A DNA stretch of 64,000 nucleotides from Flavobacteriaceae bacterium UBA3591 (GTDB taxonomy: Bacteria > Bacteroidota > Bacteroidia > Flavobacteriales > Flavobacteriaceae). A program made the translations under genes and the position numbers. This document shows, piece after piece, positions 42,593 to 51,517 of this stretch; position 1 is the first letter of the stretch; each line of letters starts with the position of its first letter. Under the pieces are notes generated by a model. The model was not told the DNA's origin. It ran no database searches and saw only the letters and a list, made by a program, of their open reading frames with translations. The DNA lies in assembly GCA_002375695.1 (NCBI GenBank), contig DFMO01000012.1:1-64000 (forward strand), given 5' to 3'.

Positions 42593-43168
42593 TTATAGCT
42601 TTTTTACAAAATCTGTAATAATTACAATTTGTTGTCCATCTACCTTACCTTCAATATATTTTTCGTTTTCGTAATCGAGTGAAATTCTACGTACGGCTGT
42701 ACCTTGCTTAGCTACCATACTACTTCCTTTCACTTTTAGATCTTTAATTAACACTACCGAATCTCCAGCCTCTAAAACTACCCCATTACTATCACGATGA
42801 ATTATGGCATCTGCCTTATCGTCTTCCACCCCCGCTTGCGCCCAGGCTTTTGTATCGTCTTCCATATACATCATATCTAACAAATCTTGTGGCCAACCTT
42901 CGGCTTTTAACCTATTAAGCATACGCCAAGCCATAACTTGTACTGCGGGCACAGCACTCCACATACTATCGTTTAAACATCGCCAGTGGTTTGCATCTAC
43001 TTTTTCGGGATCTTCAATTTGCTCTTTACAAGTATTGCAAATTAAAATTGAAGCCGCTGCACCGCTCATGGGCGAATCAGGCACTTCAAAAACAACTAAG
43101 TTGTCATCACTTCCGCACAGTTCACATTTGTTATCGCTGCGTTGCTGTAATTCTTTTTCTACTCCCAT
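42593..43168 (-). CDS. PhnA/YjdM-like zinc-ribbon protein
   Basis: 191 residues. The N-terminus has a zinc ribbon CELCGSDDNLVVFEV and a second CxxC set (CNTCKEQ), and the C-terminus is the PhnA domain (GDSVVLIKDLKVKGSSMVAKQ, then RRISL). Despite the old name, no role in phosphonate breakdown is established for this family. Monocistronic, with a -7 box at 43,216-43,223. Confidence 0.85.
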   Translation of the reverse strand: MGVEKELQQRSDNKCELCGSDDNLVVFEVPDSPMSGAAASILICNTCKEQIEDPEKVDANHWRCLNDSMWSAVPAVQVMAWRMLNRLKAEGWPQDLLDMMYMEDDTKAWAQAGVEDDKADAIIHRDSNGVVLEAGDSVVLIKDLKVKGSSMVAKQGTAVRRISLDYENEKYIEGKVDGQQIVIITDFVKKL

Positions 43169-43215
43169 AAATTTAGATGTTTTGTTGGTTGCTTAAATTT
43201 AAACGATTGAGACCG

Positions 43216-43223
43216 CAAAGTTA
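43216..43223 (-). promoter_or_regulatory. -7 promoter box for the PhnA-like gene
   Basis: Minus strand TAACTTTG matches TAnnTTTG exactly, 47 bp upstream of the start codon. The -33 element is not clear. Confidence 0.45.
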
Positions 43224-43322
43224 GATTTTTTAAGAAATAAACCTACCTATCGCCTATTCAATTGCAATATTAATTCAGGCTTCCATTTCAGAAGTTCTTT
43301 AAATGAAGTCTGTTTTATGCTA

Positions 43323-43361
43323 GTAACAAAAAAGCCTCTTAATTTAAGAGGCTTTTTTGTT
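43323..43361 (-). terminator. Strong terminator after the M1 peptidase gene
   Basis: A 39-bp near-perfect palindrome: 19-bp arms built on AAAAAAGCCTCTTAA and its complement. It lies just past the M1 peptidase stop codon. Its symmetry means it could also stop rightward transcripts. Confidence 0.85.
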
Positions 43362-43365
43362 ACGG

Positions 43366-45300
43366 TTATAATTTATTCCACGTATCGTTTAACAGATTTA
43401 CATCGGGAACAATTTTATCGGGATCTAAAACTACTCTTTTCACTTCTTTTGAATTTTGTATTAAATGTGACCAGCTATTTCCGCGGTGCCATATTTCAAC
43501 AGGAAGTTCAACAATTTCAGAAGTGTCGTCGCTGTAAATAACCTGAAGTTTTACTGGCATCGGCACTTCACCTTTATTTTCGAGCGTAATTAAAGAGTTT
43601 CCGCGAAATGGTTTTACATCAACAATTCCAATATCTACATTTCCGGTGCCGTAAAACCAACCATTCCAAAACCAAGAAAGATCTTCGCCTACCACATTTT
43701 CCATATGGTTAAAAAAGTCGTTTGGCTGCGGGTGTTTATAGGCCCAAGTTTCAATATAACTTTTAAAAGCTTTGTCAAAACGCTCTGGTTTTATAATGTA
43801 TTCTCTAAGGAGATATAACCCTGCAGCAGGCTTATAATAAGCTGTGTAGGCTAGGTTTCTCGCATTTGTTAAATCGGGATAAGTATCTATTCCCTCGCGA
43901 GTTTCAGAAGTAAGGTATCCAATTAAACTTCGGGGGCTGTCAAACCGAGTTGAGTATTCACCATCGTTAAAAGCTTCGGTGCTATAATGGTTTATAAAAA
44001 TGTTTAATCCTTCATCCATCCAAGCGTATCTGCGTTCATTACTACCAACAATCATTGGGAACCAATTATGTCCAAACTCGTGATCTGTTACACTCCACAG
44101 CGAAGCGCCTTTACTTTGATAGCTACAAAAACTTACCCCCGGATATTCCATACCTCCCACACTCGCTGCTACATTAATTGCGTTTTGATACGGGTAAGGG
44201 TAGTAATTATTTGAATAAAATTCTACCGACGCTTTAGAGTACTCGGTAGATCGCGACCAGGCATTTTTACCATCGCTTTCTTTAGGATAAACAGATTGTG
44301 CCAACCCAGTTTTACCGTTGCCCAAATTCATTTTTGCAGCATCCCAAATAAACGACCTTGAAGCTGCCCAAGCTACATCGCGCGTGTTTTCCATTTTAAA
44401 ATGCCACGTTAGCGTGCCGTTTTGTTTGGGTTTAGCTTCTGCTGTACCAACTTCATCTGGCTTAATTATATAAACTGTTTTATCACTTTTTTCGGCTTTC
44501 GCCCAACGTCTTTGCTGCTTCTTTGTAAGCACCTCATCTGGGTTTTGTAAAACACCTGAACACACTACCGTTTGATAAGCCGGCGCTGTAATTTTTACAT
44601 CATAATTTCCGTACTCGCAATAAAACTCACCAGCTCCCAAATAAGGGTCGGTATTACATCCCACAACATCGTCAAAAACAGCTACTCGAGGGTACCATTG
44701 TGCTAAGGCATAAATAGTGCCATCGGCAACATCTAAACGTCCCATTCTGTCCATTCCTTCAACGGGAATTTTATATGAAAAATCTATTTTAATTTCAACT
44801 TCACCGCCATTTGCCTTTAAAGGCTTATCTAGCCACAGTTGCATACGCGTATCTGTAATTATATATTTTGAAGAAACACCGGTTTTTGTTTTGGCTTGCA
44901 CATTTGTAAGTGTATAACCCCCTTCTACATCGCCACTATATCGACTACCTTCAATAGGAGTTGTTAAACTTCCTCGAGAGGTTTCTGTAAATCTATTTTG
45001 TTCTAAATACAACCAAATAAAGTCTAAATTTTCGGGACTGTTATTTGTATAATTAATAATAACTTCACCCGAAATAGTATGCGTTTTATCGTCTAAAGTA
45101 ACATCTAAATTATAGTCTGCAGCATTTTGCCAATACTGTGGACCGGGTTTCCCCGAAGCGGTTCTATAAACATTGCCTTGTCTAAACGAAACATTGTCGA
45201 ATAGATGTTGATTGTTTGGTTTAACTTCCTGTGCAATAACCGGAAAAGTAAATGTGGAAAAAAGTAGCATTGTGATTAGGCTACTAACGAAATACTTCAT
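43366..45300 (-). CDS. M1 family aminopeptidase, exported
   Basis: 644 residues with an N-terminal signal peptide (MLLFSTFTFPVIA). A gluzincin: HEFGHNWFPMIVGSNERRYA holds the HExxH zinc motif and the downstream part WMDEGLN supplies the third zinc ligand glutamate; GGMEYPGVSF is the GxMEN-like exopeptidase loop. The protein is probably periplasmic or at the outer membrane; a C-terminal sorting domain is not apparent. Monocistronic between two convergent/divergent neighbours. Confidence 0.92.
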   Translation of the reverse strand: MKYFVSSLITMLLFSTFTFPVIAQEVKPNNQHLFDNVSFRQGNVYRTASGKPGPQYWQNAADYNLDVTLDDKTHTISGEVIINYTNNSPENLDFIWLYLEQNRFTETSRGSLTTPIEGSRYSGDVEGGYTLTNVQAKTKTGVSSKYIITDTRMQLWLDKPLKANGGEVEIKIDFSYKIPVEGMDRMGRLDVADGTIYALAQWYPRVAVFDDVVGCNTDPYLGAGEFYCEYGNYDVKITAPAYQTVVCSGVLQNPDEVLTKKQQRRWAKAEKSDKTVYIIKPDEVGTAEAKPKQNGTLTWHFKMENTRDVAWAASRSFIWDAAKMNLGNGKTGLAQSVYPKESDGKNAWSRSTEYSKASVEFYSNNYYPYPYQNAINVAASVGGMEYPGVSFCSYQSKGASLWSVTDHEFGHNWFPMIVGSNERRYAWMDEGLNIFINHYSTEAFNDGEYSTRFDSPRSLIGYLTSETREGIDTYPDLTNARNLAYTAYYKPAAGLYLLREYIIKPERFDKAFKSYIETWAYKHPQPNDFFNHMENVVGEDLSWFWNGWFYGTGNVDIGIVDVKPFRGNSLITLENKGEVPMPVKLQVIYSDDTSEIVELPVEIWHRGNSWSHLIQNSKEVKRVVLDPDKIVPDVNLLNDTWNKL

Positions 45301-45434
45301 TTTTATTCAATTTTTAAAAATAAGTTGCTAATGTACTAATTTACGTTATGAAAATTGTAACAAAACGTCGTGTTAACTTTTACCGAAATAAATTGGATTA
45401 ATGTATATTACCACCCTATCAAAAGTTGACAATT

Positions 45435-47279
45435 ATGACAGAGAATAAAACTGTAAATTATCTAAAAGATGTATTGGAAAATATGCCACAAGACTGGCTA
45501 AATTTAACAACACATAGGCTGGATATTTACAACGAAGGATTAGCCAAAACCGAATTTTTAGAACATTTCGAAAAATTATTCGAAAACAATAATGCCTCTA
45601 ACAACGCACTTAACCAATTGCCTACGGCTTACGATTACATTCGTTTGGGCCACCCGCTATCTTGTGTTTTGGAATGGGGAATTGCAAAATTGAACCAAAT
45701 ACCTGCCGATAACGTAATAAGTTTTGACTCGAATACGGTTCCTATTTTGGCGATTTTACGGAAGAATTTGTTAGCAAATAAAAAAACACAAATTGTGTAT
45801 TTAAACACGCTACCTTCTGCGTTTAACCCCGAAGTTGTAAAAACTGTTTACGGTTATAATTTTGAATTAAAGCAGATTGAAAACATCAACGATATTTCGG
45901 CATATAATGGGAGTACTATATTTATTTCTAAACAGAATGAAATTGCCGCAATTGAATCAAATCCCAATATCGACTTCCAAATAAATCTACACGGGCAATT
46001 AGGCAGTGTGCTAATTGTAAAGAAAGAGGAAAATGCGCAGTATATTTCAGAAATACAACACGTACGCAGGCGAGAAACGGTTGCCATGACACCGTCTAAC
46101 TGTGTTACCGCACTAGCCAATTTAACAAACAACAATAGCATTGTTCACAATATTGAAGATTTTGAAGAGGACAAAGCGGCGGTATTAAATTCAATTAAAA
46201 AAATTACCGGCACGGTGTCTGAACCGCTTGTGGCAACGAGTGGGCTATCTATTCAATACGCTATTATGATGGGGCTGGTAGCCGATGCGATGGAAAATCA
46301 CCCGGGAAAAGCTATAAAATTTATTGTGCCTCCCAACTGTTATGGCGGGACAAACGACCAGGCTCGACGTGTAGCCGCCTGCTTAAACCACGTTGAGGTT
46401 GTCGACCTTCCGGTAGATGGTGAAAATGACATGGTTAGCAGTATCGATAGCATTTTAGCAGATATTGCAGAAAAAGATGCTATACCATATATAATTGCCG
46501 AAATTCCTACAAATCCACGTGTTGAAGTTCCTAATTTACAGGACTTAAAAGAAGTTTTAAGCAAAAAACGTTTTACTGAAGACGGGAAAACTGCCATCGA
46601 TTCAGTTTTTATTTTAGACCAAACTTTTTGTCCTAACTACCACTTTTTGGGCGATGGCGAAATATTATCGACGGTGCGCGCTATTTCGTACGCAAGCGGA
46701 TCAAAATTTCCAAGCGGTGGAAAATGCACGGCGGGATATGTGGTAGGAAATAGTAAAACCGACGCTTTAATTCAGAAAATTAAAACACACTTACACTTGT
46801 GTGATAATGAAGCTACAGCGCAACAGTATAAAATTCTTGCAGCACAGTTACCATCAATGAATCAAAGAATAATTGATGCGTATAAAAATACTCGCGAGTT
46901 TGTAAATTATATCCAAGAAGTGCTGCCCGATGCAAAAGTCAATTTTGTTTCGGAAGAATTGGCTTCGCAAGGATTTACACCTTCGGTTTTCTCGTTAGAT
47001 TTACCCACCAAAGGAAATACAGCCGAAGAAAAAGAAGCGCATAAAAGAGCGTTAAATCTTAAGTTAATTAATTTAATGATTTCAAAAATCCCGAACGAAT
47101 GCAAGTTTTGTGTTAGTTATGGGCAGTTAAAAGGCAGTTACTGGACCATTCCTGCAACTTCTACTCAAGGTACAACAAAAGAAGGCGACAAAGATTATAT
47201 TGTACGCGCGTCACTTTCGCCAAATATGGATCTCGAACTTCATAAAAAAGTGTTTTTAGAGTTTGTAGAAAGTATTTAA
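45435..47279 (+). CDS. PLP-dependent transferase of the Cys/Met metabolism fold
   Basis: 614 residues from ATG 45,435 (MTENKTVNYLKD); a TTG at 45,426 would add three residues. The catalytic core is in the second half: FIVPPNCYGGTNDQARRVAA (substrate/PLP pocket), IAEIPTNPRVEVPN (the NP segment), LDQTFCPN with the pyridine-binding aspartate, and SYASGSKFPSGGK carrying the PLP lysine. The N-terminal ~200 residues are an extra domain absent from standard cystathionine gamma-synthases (about 380 residues). Exact reaction unknown; gamma-synthase- or lyase-type chemistry is inferred. Confidence 0.75.
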   Translation: MTENKTVNYLKDVLENMPQDWLNLTTHRLDIYNEGLAKTEFLEHFEKLFENNNASNNALNQLPTAYDYIRLGHPLSCVLEWGIAKLNQIPADNVISFDSNTVPILAILRKNLLANKKTQIVYLNTLPSAFNPEVVKTVYGYNFELKQIENINDISAYNGSTIFISKQNEIAAIESNPNIDFQINLHGQLGSVLIVKKEENAQYISEIQHVRRRETVAMTPSNCVTALANLTNNNSIVHNIEDFEEDKAAVLNSIKKITGTVSEPLVATSGLSIQYAIMMGLVADAMENHPGKAIKFIVPPNCYGGTNDQARRVAACLNHVEVVDLPVDGENDMVSSIDSILADIAEKDAIPYIIAEIPTNPRVEVPNLQDLKEVLSKKRFTEDGKTAIDSVFILDQTFCPNYHFLGDGEILSTVRAISYASGSKFPSGGKCTAGYVVGNSKTDALIQKIKTHLHLCDNEATAQQYKILAAQLPSMNQRIIDAYKNTREFVNYIQEVLPDAKVNFVSEELASQGFTPSVFSLDLPTKGNTAEEKEAHKRALNLKLINLMISKIPNECKFCVSYGQLKGSYWTIPATSTQGTTKEGDKDYIVRASLSPNMDLELHKKVFLEFVESI

Positions 47280-47315
47280 AATTTCGCATTTTTAACTATT
47301 CGAGTTTGCTAGCAC

Positions 47316-48710
47316 TTGCATAAACCTATATCAAAAAATACAAATTGGTGCTTTTGCCCCGACTGTTTAGGTCGCGGCAAAAAAAATAGTAAACGCCACA
47401 AAAAGTCGAATTCTAAAGATGAAATCGCTATTAAGAAACCTAAACAACTGCAACAAAAGATTTGCAAAACTTGTTTGGGTTCTGGATTAATTGCTTCCGA
47501 AAATCCTCCACATCCCAATTGTAAAACTTTTCCGAAAGTGGCAATTATTGGCGGCGGAATTGGCGGAATGGCGTTGGCAGTTGCTTGTTTGCATCGAGGA
47601 ATTCCTTTTACAGTTTATGAACGAGACACAAGTTTTAACGCCCGCTCCCAGGGGTACGGTTTAACCCTACAGCAAGCGAGCAAGGCAATTAAAGGATTGG
47701 GAATTTCTTCGTTAGAAGAAGGCGTTATTTCAACAAAACACGTAGTTCATAAAACCAATGGCGAAGTGATTGGCGAATGGGGAATGCGAAAATGGGTTGG
47801 TGCCGAGGAGACAAAAAAGCCAAAACGAACTAATATTCATATTGCCCGACAAACATTGCGGCTTAAATTGTGGGAACAATTAAAAAATTGTGACAGCATT
47901 AAATGGGGCCACGATTTAATCAATTTACAAACTAATGCTGAAGGTGTGGCACTAAAATTTCGAGTGAACAACGAAATTAAAACCACCCAGGCACATTTGG
48001 TTGTAGGGGCAGATGGTATACGAAGTTGTGTGCGCAAACTGTTATTTGGCAATCAAATTTCACCTTTACGCTATCTAAATTGCATGGTTATTTTGGGAAT
48101 TTGCGAGCTCAATAAATTAGAAGACGTTGAGAGTGATTTACTCGACGGCGCCACTGTATTTCAAACTGCAAATGGCACAGACCGTATTTATATAATGCCA
48201 TTTACAAAAGATACAATAATGTGGCAATTCAGTTTTCCGGTGACTGAAACCACTGCCAAAGCATTAAGTAAAAAGGGTGCACAAGTTTTAAAAGAAGAAA
48301 CTGTTAAACGTGCAAACTGGCATAGCCCCATCCCACAAGTTCTTAAAAATACAGAACTGTCTCGAATTTCTGGATATCCGGTTTACGACCGTAAATTATT
48401 AACGCCAGAAGTTTTTGAGAATAATTGCAATATTACCCTGTTGGGCGATGCGGCACATCCTATGAGTCCGTTTAAAGGACAAGGCGCCAATCAGGCACTA
48501 TTAGATGCCCTATCCTTAGCCCGAAGTATCTTTATAAACTGCCGCCGTAGTGATCAATGGCGAATTAACGGTCTTCGGCAAAGTATTTTATCAAATTTTG
48601 AAACTGAAATGATAGACCGCTGCGCCGCTAAAGTAAAAGGCTCGGCAGAAGCAGCGAAATTGCTTCATTCTGCTGCAATTCTAAAACCTGCCGATAAGCC
48701 GAGAAGGTAA
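47316..48710 (+). CDS. DnaJ-type zinc-finger fused to FAD-dependent monooxygenase
   Basis: 464 residues, TTG start; an in-frame stop lies two codons upstream, so no longer N-terminus exists. Residues 12-50 contain two CxxCxGxG-like motifs (CPDCLGRGKKN and CKTCLGSGLIA) as in the DnaJ zinc-binding centre. From residue 70 comes a class A flavoprotein hydroxylase: VAIIGGGIGGMALAVACLHR (GxGxxG), the DG motif VVGADGIRS and the FAD-binding LLGDAAHPMSPFKGQGANQA. Substrate unknown; kynurenine- or salicylate-hydroxylase-like. The fusion is unusual. Confidence 0.8.
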   Translation: MHKPISKNTNWCFCPDCLGRGKKNSKRHKKSNSKDEIAIKKPKQLQQKICKTCLGSGLIASENPPHPNCKTFPKVAIIGGGIGGMALAVACLHRGIPFTVYERDTSFNARSQGYGLTLQQASKAIKGLGISSLEEGVISTKHVVHKTNGEVIGEWGMRKWVGAEETKKPKRTNIHIARQTLRLKLWEQLKNCDSIKWGHDLINLQTNAEGVALKFRVNNEIKTTQAHLVVGADGIRSCVRKLLFGNQISPLRYLNCMVILGICELNKLEDVESDLLDGATVFQTANGTDRIYIMPFTKDTIMWQFSFPVTETTAKALSKKGAQVLKEETVKRANWHSPIPQVLKNTELSRISGYPVYDRKLLTPEVFENNCNITLLGDAAHPMSPFKGQGANQALLDALSLARSIFINCRRSDQWRINGLRQSILSNFETEMIDRCAAKVKGSAEAAKLLHSAAILKPADKPRR

Positions 48711-48982
48711 CACAACGCCTGCAACATTTCGAATTGACACTTAAAACCACGATTATACGAGGGTCTTTTTTTAGAGTAGTTAACATTTACAACTAAACTT
48801 TTATTAAACTTCAATGTAAAGCGACATTTCTTTAATAGTTGTAAAAATAATTAACCAAATAGCTTAAATTATCACATTTTTTAAAATTATTTGGTTGGTT
48901 TTAGACAGACTAAACGCAAGCATTTTCTATTTGATGCAAGCTTTATTTATAAAAACATTACTAATCTAAAAAACCAATTACA

Positions 48983-49135
48983 ATGTCATTACTTACTATT
49001 ATTTTAAACATTCTACTACCACCTTTAGCTGTATTTATGAAACACGGCGTAAGCAGTACATTTTTAATAAGTATAATATTAACGCTTATTGGTTGGATTC
49101 CAGGAGTAATACACGCGTTTATTGTAAACGATTAA
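48983..49135 (+). CDS. Pmp3/YqaE (UPF0057) family small membrane protein
   Basis: 50 residues, two hydrophobic helices (SLLTIILNILLPPLAVFMKH and FLISIILTLIGWIPGVIHAF) joined by a short loop with GVSSTF. The LPPLAVFxxxG and GWIPGxIHAF blocks are diagnostic of the Pmp3 family, which supports membrane potential and salt/stress tolerance. Starts at an ATG preceded by an A-rich leader; the 272 bp upstream hold no other gene. It sits just before the decayed tRNA end at 49,241-49,335. Confidence 0.88.
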   Translation: MSLLTIILNILLPPLAVFMKHGVSSTFLISIILTLIGWIPGVIHAFIVND

Positions 49136-49240
49136 AATTATTCGTACAATCATATGTTGTACAGAAAAATTCAAAAAAAATGAATTTGCCACTATCTTTT
49201 TTGAAAACTAAGCAATAGAGCGACAAGAGAAAATAAAAAA

Positions 49241-49265
49241 CTCCTTAGCAGTATTAACTAAGGAG
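49241..49265 (-). terminator. Orphan terminator, probably the original one of tRNA-fMet
   Basis: CTCCTTAG (49,241-49,248) pairs with CTAAGGAG (49,258-49,265), and on the minus strand the stem is followed by TTTTTT. No gene ends here, but a decayed tRNA 3' half begins 6 bp away on the expected side. Confidence 0.7.
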
Positions 49266-49270
49266 CTTTA

Positions 49271-49335
49271 TCTAGTAGTCCGCCACAGCGGAGACTCAAA
49301 CCTGTGTCCGCCGCGGCGGATATGAGCTCGAAGCA
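49271..49335 (-). pseudogene. Decayed tRNA-fMet 3' fragment (displaced attachment-site copy)
   Basis: TCTAGTAG (49,271-49,278) repeats the flank at 52,979-52,986. GACTCAAACCTGTG (49,293-49,306) matches the T-arm of tRNA-fMet (52,996-53,009) at 13 of 14 bases, and TATGAGCTCGA (49,321-49,331) matches its anticodon region TATGAGCCCGA. Spacing differs by only 4 bp. Expected structure when an element integrates in a tRNA 3' end and displaces the original end. The insert between carries CCGC/GCGG-rich hairpins. Confidence 0.65.
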
Positions 49336-49539
49336 ATTTCAATACTTATAAAAATTGGATAAAAGAAGGTTTGGCGTTGTTTGTAGATAAAAAAAGCGAG
49401 TTGTTTCCTTACACACAGGCTACAATTGCCGTAGGGGGAAACAACCCGCAGAGCCACAAAACTACAAAAACCAAACCAAACAGCAAAAATAACGGCTTAA
49501 AAAGCCCAGAAACTCAATTAATTGAACCGAAAACCCAGC

Positions 49540-49752
49540 GTGAAAATCATTCTCCTGTACCATATCCTCTTTGATGCGCCACTCATTGACCTCTTCGCGG
49601 AGCAGTTTAACACGCTCCGGGAAAAGCTCATAGGGCGAAGCCATACGCTCATTGAACAACTGGAAGCCGAACAACCACCAAAGAGTATCAATAGAATAGC
49701 ATACCTCAATAGGTTTGTCAAGTACCTCAACGAACAGTTCTATGAAGGATAA
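49540..49752 (+). CDS. Small helical protein of a GC-rich two-gene cassette
   Basis: 70 residues from GTG 49,540 (TTG 49,522 possible; an in-frame stop lies directly before it). Sequence begins VKIILLYHILFDAPLIDLFA and contains EQFNTLREKLIGRSHTLIEQ; predicted helical, no known family. Overlaps the next gene by 11 bp. Codon usage is much richer in G and C at third positions than its neighbours, which indicates foreign origin. Might be a partner of the downstream RuvC-fold protein. Confidence 0.6.
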   Translation: MKIILLYHILFDAPLIDLFAEQFNTLREKLIGRSHTLIEQLEAEQPPKSINRIAYLNRFVKYLNEQFYEG

Positions 49753-50248
49753 CGGCATCCAAAGCTACGAGACCATACTGACCGTCTATCCTAACGCCAA
49801 AGGCTATGCCTATGCCCTTATGCAGGGACCCACCGTGGTCCTCGAAAAAAAGATGGTCAGCATCAGCCCCGTTGACAACACGAGGATAATCCGGGAGGTC
49901 AGCGATCTCCTAAAATGCTACACCCCCGATGCCGTCATCCTTGAGGATACCTCCTGCAAGTTTGCACGAAAGGGAGCTCGTGGAAAGCAACTCCTGCGGA
50001 GCCTCAACCTCAGTGCAAAGTACCGGGGCTATCCCGTGTACTCGTACAGCAGGGAGGATATCCGCCTTGTCTTCGAGCCGTGGCGTGCCACTACGAAGTA
50101 TGAAATCGCGGAAGTGATTGCCAAGAACATTAAGGGCTTTGAGATGTTGCTCTATCCGAAACCTAAGTACCCCGATTCACAGAAATATTTGACCGCCCTG
50201 TTTGATACAATCTCGTTGGGCATAACCCATTATTATAAGACGACCTAA
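49742..50248 (+). CDS. RuvC-like RNase H-fold protein, mobile-element cassette
   Basis: 168 residues from ATG 49,742. The strand-turn-strand at the start (ETILTVYPNAKGYAYALMQG), the PDAVILEDTSCKFARKGAR segment with a family glutamate/aspartate and the C-terminal LFDTISLGITHYY follow the order of RuvC/Holliday-junction resolvase domains. The first catalytic aspartate expected in the IDPG-like turn is replaced (VYPN), so activity is uncertain. High GC content compared with the chromosome around it. Convergent with the ApeA-like gene across a shared hairpin. Confidence 0.65.
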   Translation: MKDNGIQSYETILTVYPNAKGYAYALMQGPTVVLEKKMVSISPVDNTRIIREVSDLLKCYTPDAVILEDTSCKFARKGARGKQLLRSLNLSAKYRGYPVYSYSREDIRLVFEPWRATTKYEIAEVIAKNIKGFEMLLYPKPKYPDSQKYLTALFDTISLGITHYYKTT

Positions 50249-50251
50249 GTA

Positions 50252-50270
50252 AAACCGATTACTTCGGTTT
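50252..50270. terminator. Bidirectional terminator between the convergent RuvC-like and ApeA-like genes
   Basis: AAACCGA (50,252-50,258) and TCGGTTT (50,264-50,270), followed by TTTTATTTT; the last codons of the ApeA-like gene overlap the right arm. Confidence 0.65.
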
Positions 50271-51506
50271 TTTATTTTCACTATCTCTCAAAGGATCAGC
50301 ATTCAATATACGGTTAGTCTGTTGCATACCAACATATACCGATTGACATTTCATAGTAATTTTTTCCAGTAATCCTTCGGACACTTTTAATTCAAGAAAC
50401 AAACCATAGACCACTACAAAATCCATAAGGAGAGCAATGTATAATAATTCAAATTCCGTAAAAATATTCTTGTTATCCAAGTTACTATGAACGTGATAAT
50501 TCCTTGATCTGACAATCTTGCTTGCAAAAGACTTAAAGTCTTCCTTCTTAATTTTCCCCAATAGTCCAAATAGGCCCGAATAATGATGAAGGAACTTTTT
50601 CAAATTGTTTTGTTTCAATCCCGAGTAAAGTTTCCCAAATGCTTCGAAGGTGGATATGCTATTGGTAAATCTTTTGTTATGACTTATTTGTCGACTCAAG
50701 AGGTTTTCCATTAACTTCTCGATGCAGAAGTTGAATTTTTCGTTCGTGTATATGGCACTAAAGAGAATGGGCAAATCTTCTTTTACCTCGTCGTACTTAA
50801 TATGGATGAATGAATTATTGGATTTTGCGTATTTCTTATCATTGTAATAAATATTCGCCCATTTTTTGCAGGATCTACACTCAAATCCATAGTAGGCGAA
50901 CTGCTTTGATTTAGAAACAATGAGGTGAAGAATTTTTTGAAAATCATTATACAAGTCGATACTCTTCAATATCGTTATAGGTTGATCGCTTTCAAAAGTC
51001 ACGTACCCTACATTATTGAAAGTCAGTTCCTTTCTTCGGGCGCGATAGTTTAAAGAATGTTGAATGGTCAACGTCAATCCAATCCCATCAATCCTTATTT
51101 CATCTTTAACATCATCCTCTTTTTCAAGTTTTTCCTCTTCTGAATTGTACCCCGTCATATTATCCACCCAGTCCACAATGGCATCATTTGTAACCTTGAA
51201 CTTATTAAATGCTATGTCATTCTCAACTTTTGGACGATGAACATTGATAAAGGTATATTTTGGACCATACACTCTCATTTCTATCATTCCAGATTCAGAT
51301 TTTAAAATGGTACAATCAACAAAGGTGATATATCCCAATCCTGTAAATTCACCTTGAATTTCAAGTTGTTTATACACTACTGATCGTGAATACAGGTTCG
51401 TTTCCAATTGAACATCATTATCAATAATAGTCATAATACAGAAGCATCTTTTATCCTCTTGCCCCGTTAACCAAACCTCACCGTAATATTTTTTGTCATT
51501 CAGCAT
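50259..51506 (-). CDS. ApeA-like HEPN ribonuclease (anti-phage protein)
   Basis: 415 residues. N-terminal ~230 residues match the ApeA N-terminal domain in layout: an irregular beta-rich part with GLGYITFVDCTILKS, a region with TIQHSLNYRARRKELTFNN, and a CxxC (CRSCKKW, 210-213) that may bind zinc. The C-terminal half is a helical HEPN domain with the catalytic motif RNYHVH (335-340), a full RNxxxH. HEPN proteins cleave RNA on activation, giving abortive infection. The start lies 11 bp after the HNH gene stop, so the pair is an operon. In the ApeA systems I know the HEPN protein acts alone. Confidence 0.75.
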   Translation of the reverse strand: MLNDKKYYGEVWLTGQEDKRCFCIMTIIDNDVQLETNLYSRSVVYKQLEIQGEFTGLGYITFVDCTILKSESGMIEMRVYGPKYTFINVHRPKVENDIAFNKFKVTNDAIVDWVDNMTGYNSEEEKLEKEDDVKDEIRIDGIGLTLTIQHSLNYRARRKELTFNNVGYVTFESDQPITILKSIDLYNDFQKILHLIVSKSKQFAYYGFECRSCKKWANIYYNDKKYAKSNNSFIHIKYDEVKEDLPILFSAIYTNEKFNFCIEKLMENLLSRQISHNKRFTNSISTFEAFGKLYSGLKQNNLKKFLHHYSGLFGLLGKIKKEDFKSFASKIVRSRNYHVHSNLDNKNIFTEFELLYIALLMDFVVVYGLFLELKVSEGLLEKITMKCQSVYVGMQQTNRILNADPLRDSENKKPK

Positions 51507-51517
51507 CTATACTATTA

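Larger units (their letters stand above)
49136..49539. other. Gene-poor boundary of the tRNA-fMet islet
   Basis: 404 bp. Contents: a TATGTTGTAC partial copy of the 23-bp repeat at 49,153-49,162, the orphan terminator and the tRNA remnant. From 49,340 to 49,540 there is an AT-rich stretch with an open frame (49,371-49,574) lacking start context and family match; I see no supported gene. Confidence 0.5.

Noticed and set aside
42593..43168. Phosphonate utilisation by the PhnA-like gene
   Set aside because: The family name is historical; no phosphonate genes are nearby and PhnA/YjdM proteins have no proven role in that pathway.
49371..49574. Open frame of 67 codons at the left edge of the tRNA-fMet islet
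   Set aside because: Low-complexity basic C-terminus, no homologue I recognise, and its 3' part overlaps the next gene in another frame. Probably decayed DNA; left out as a gene.
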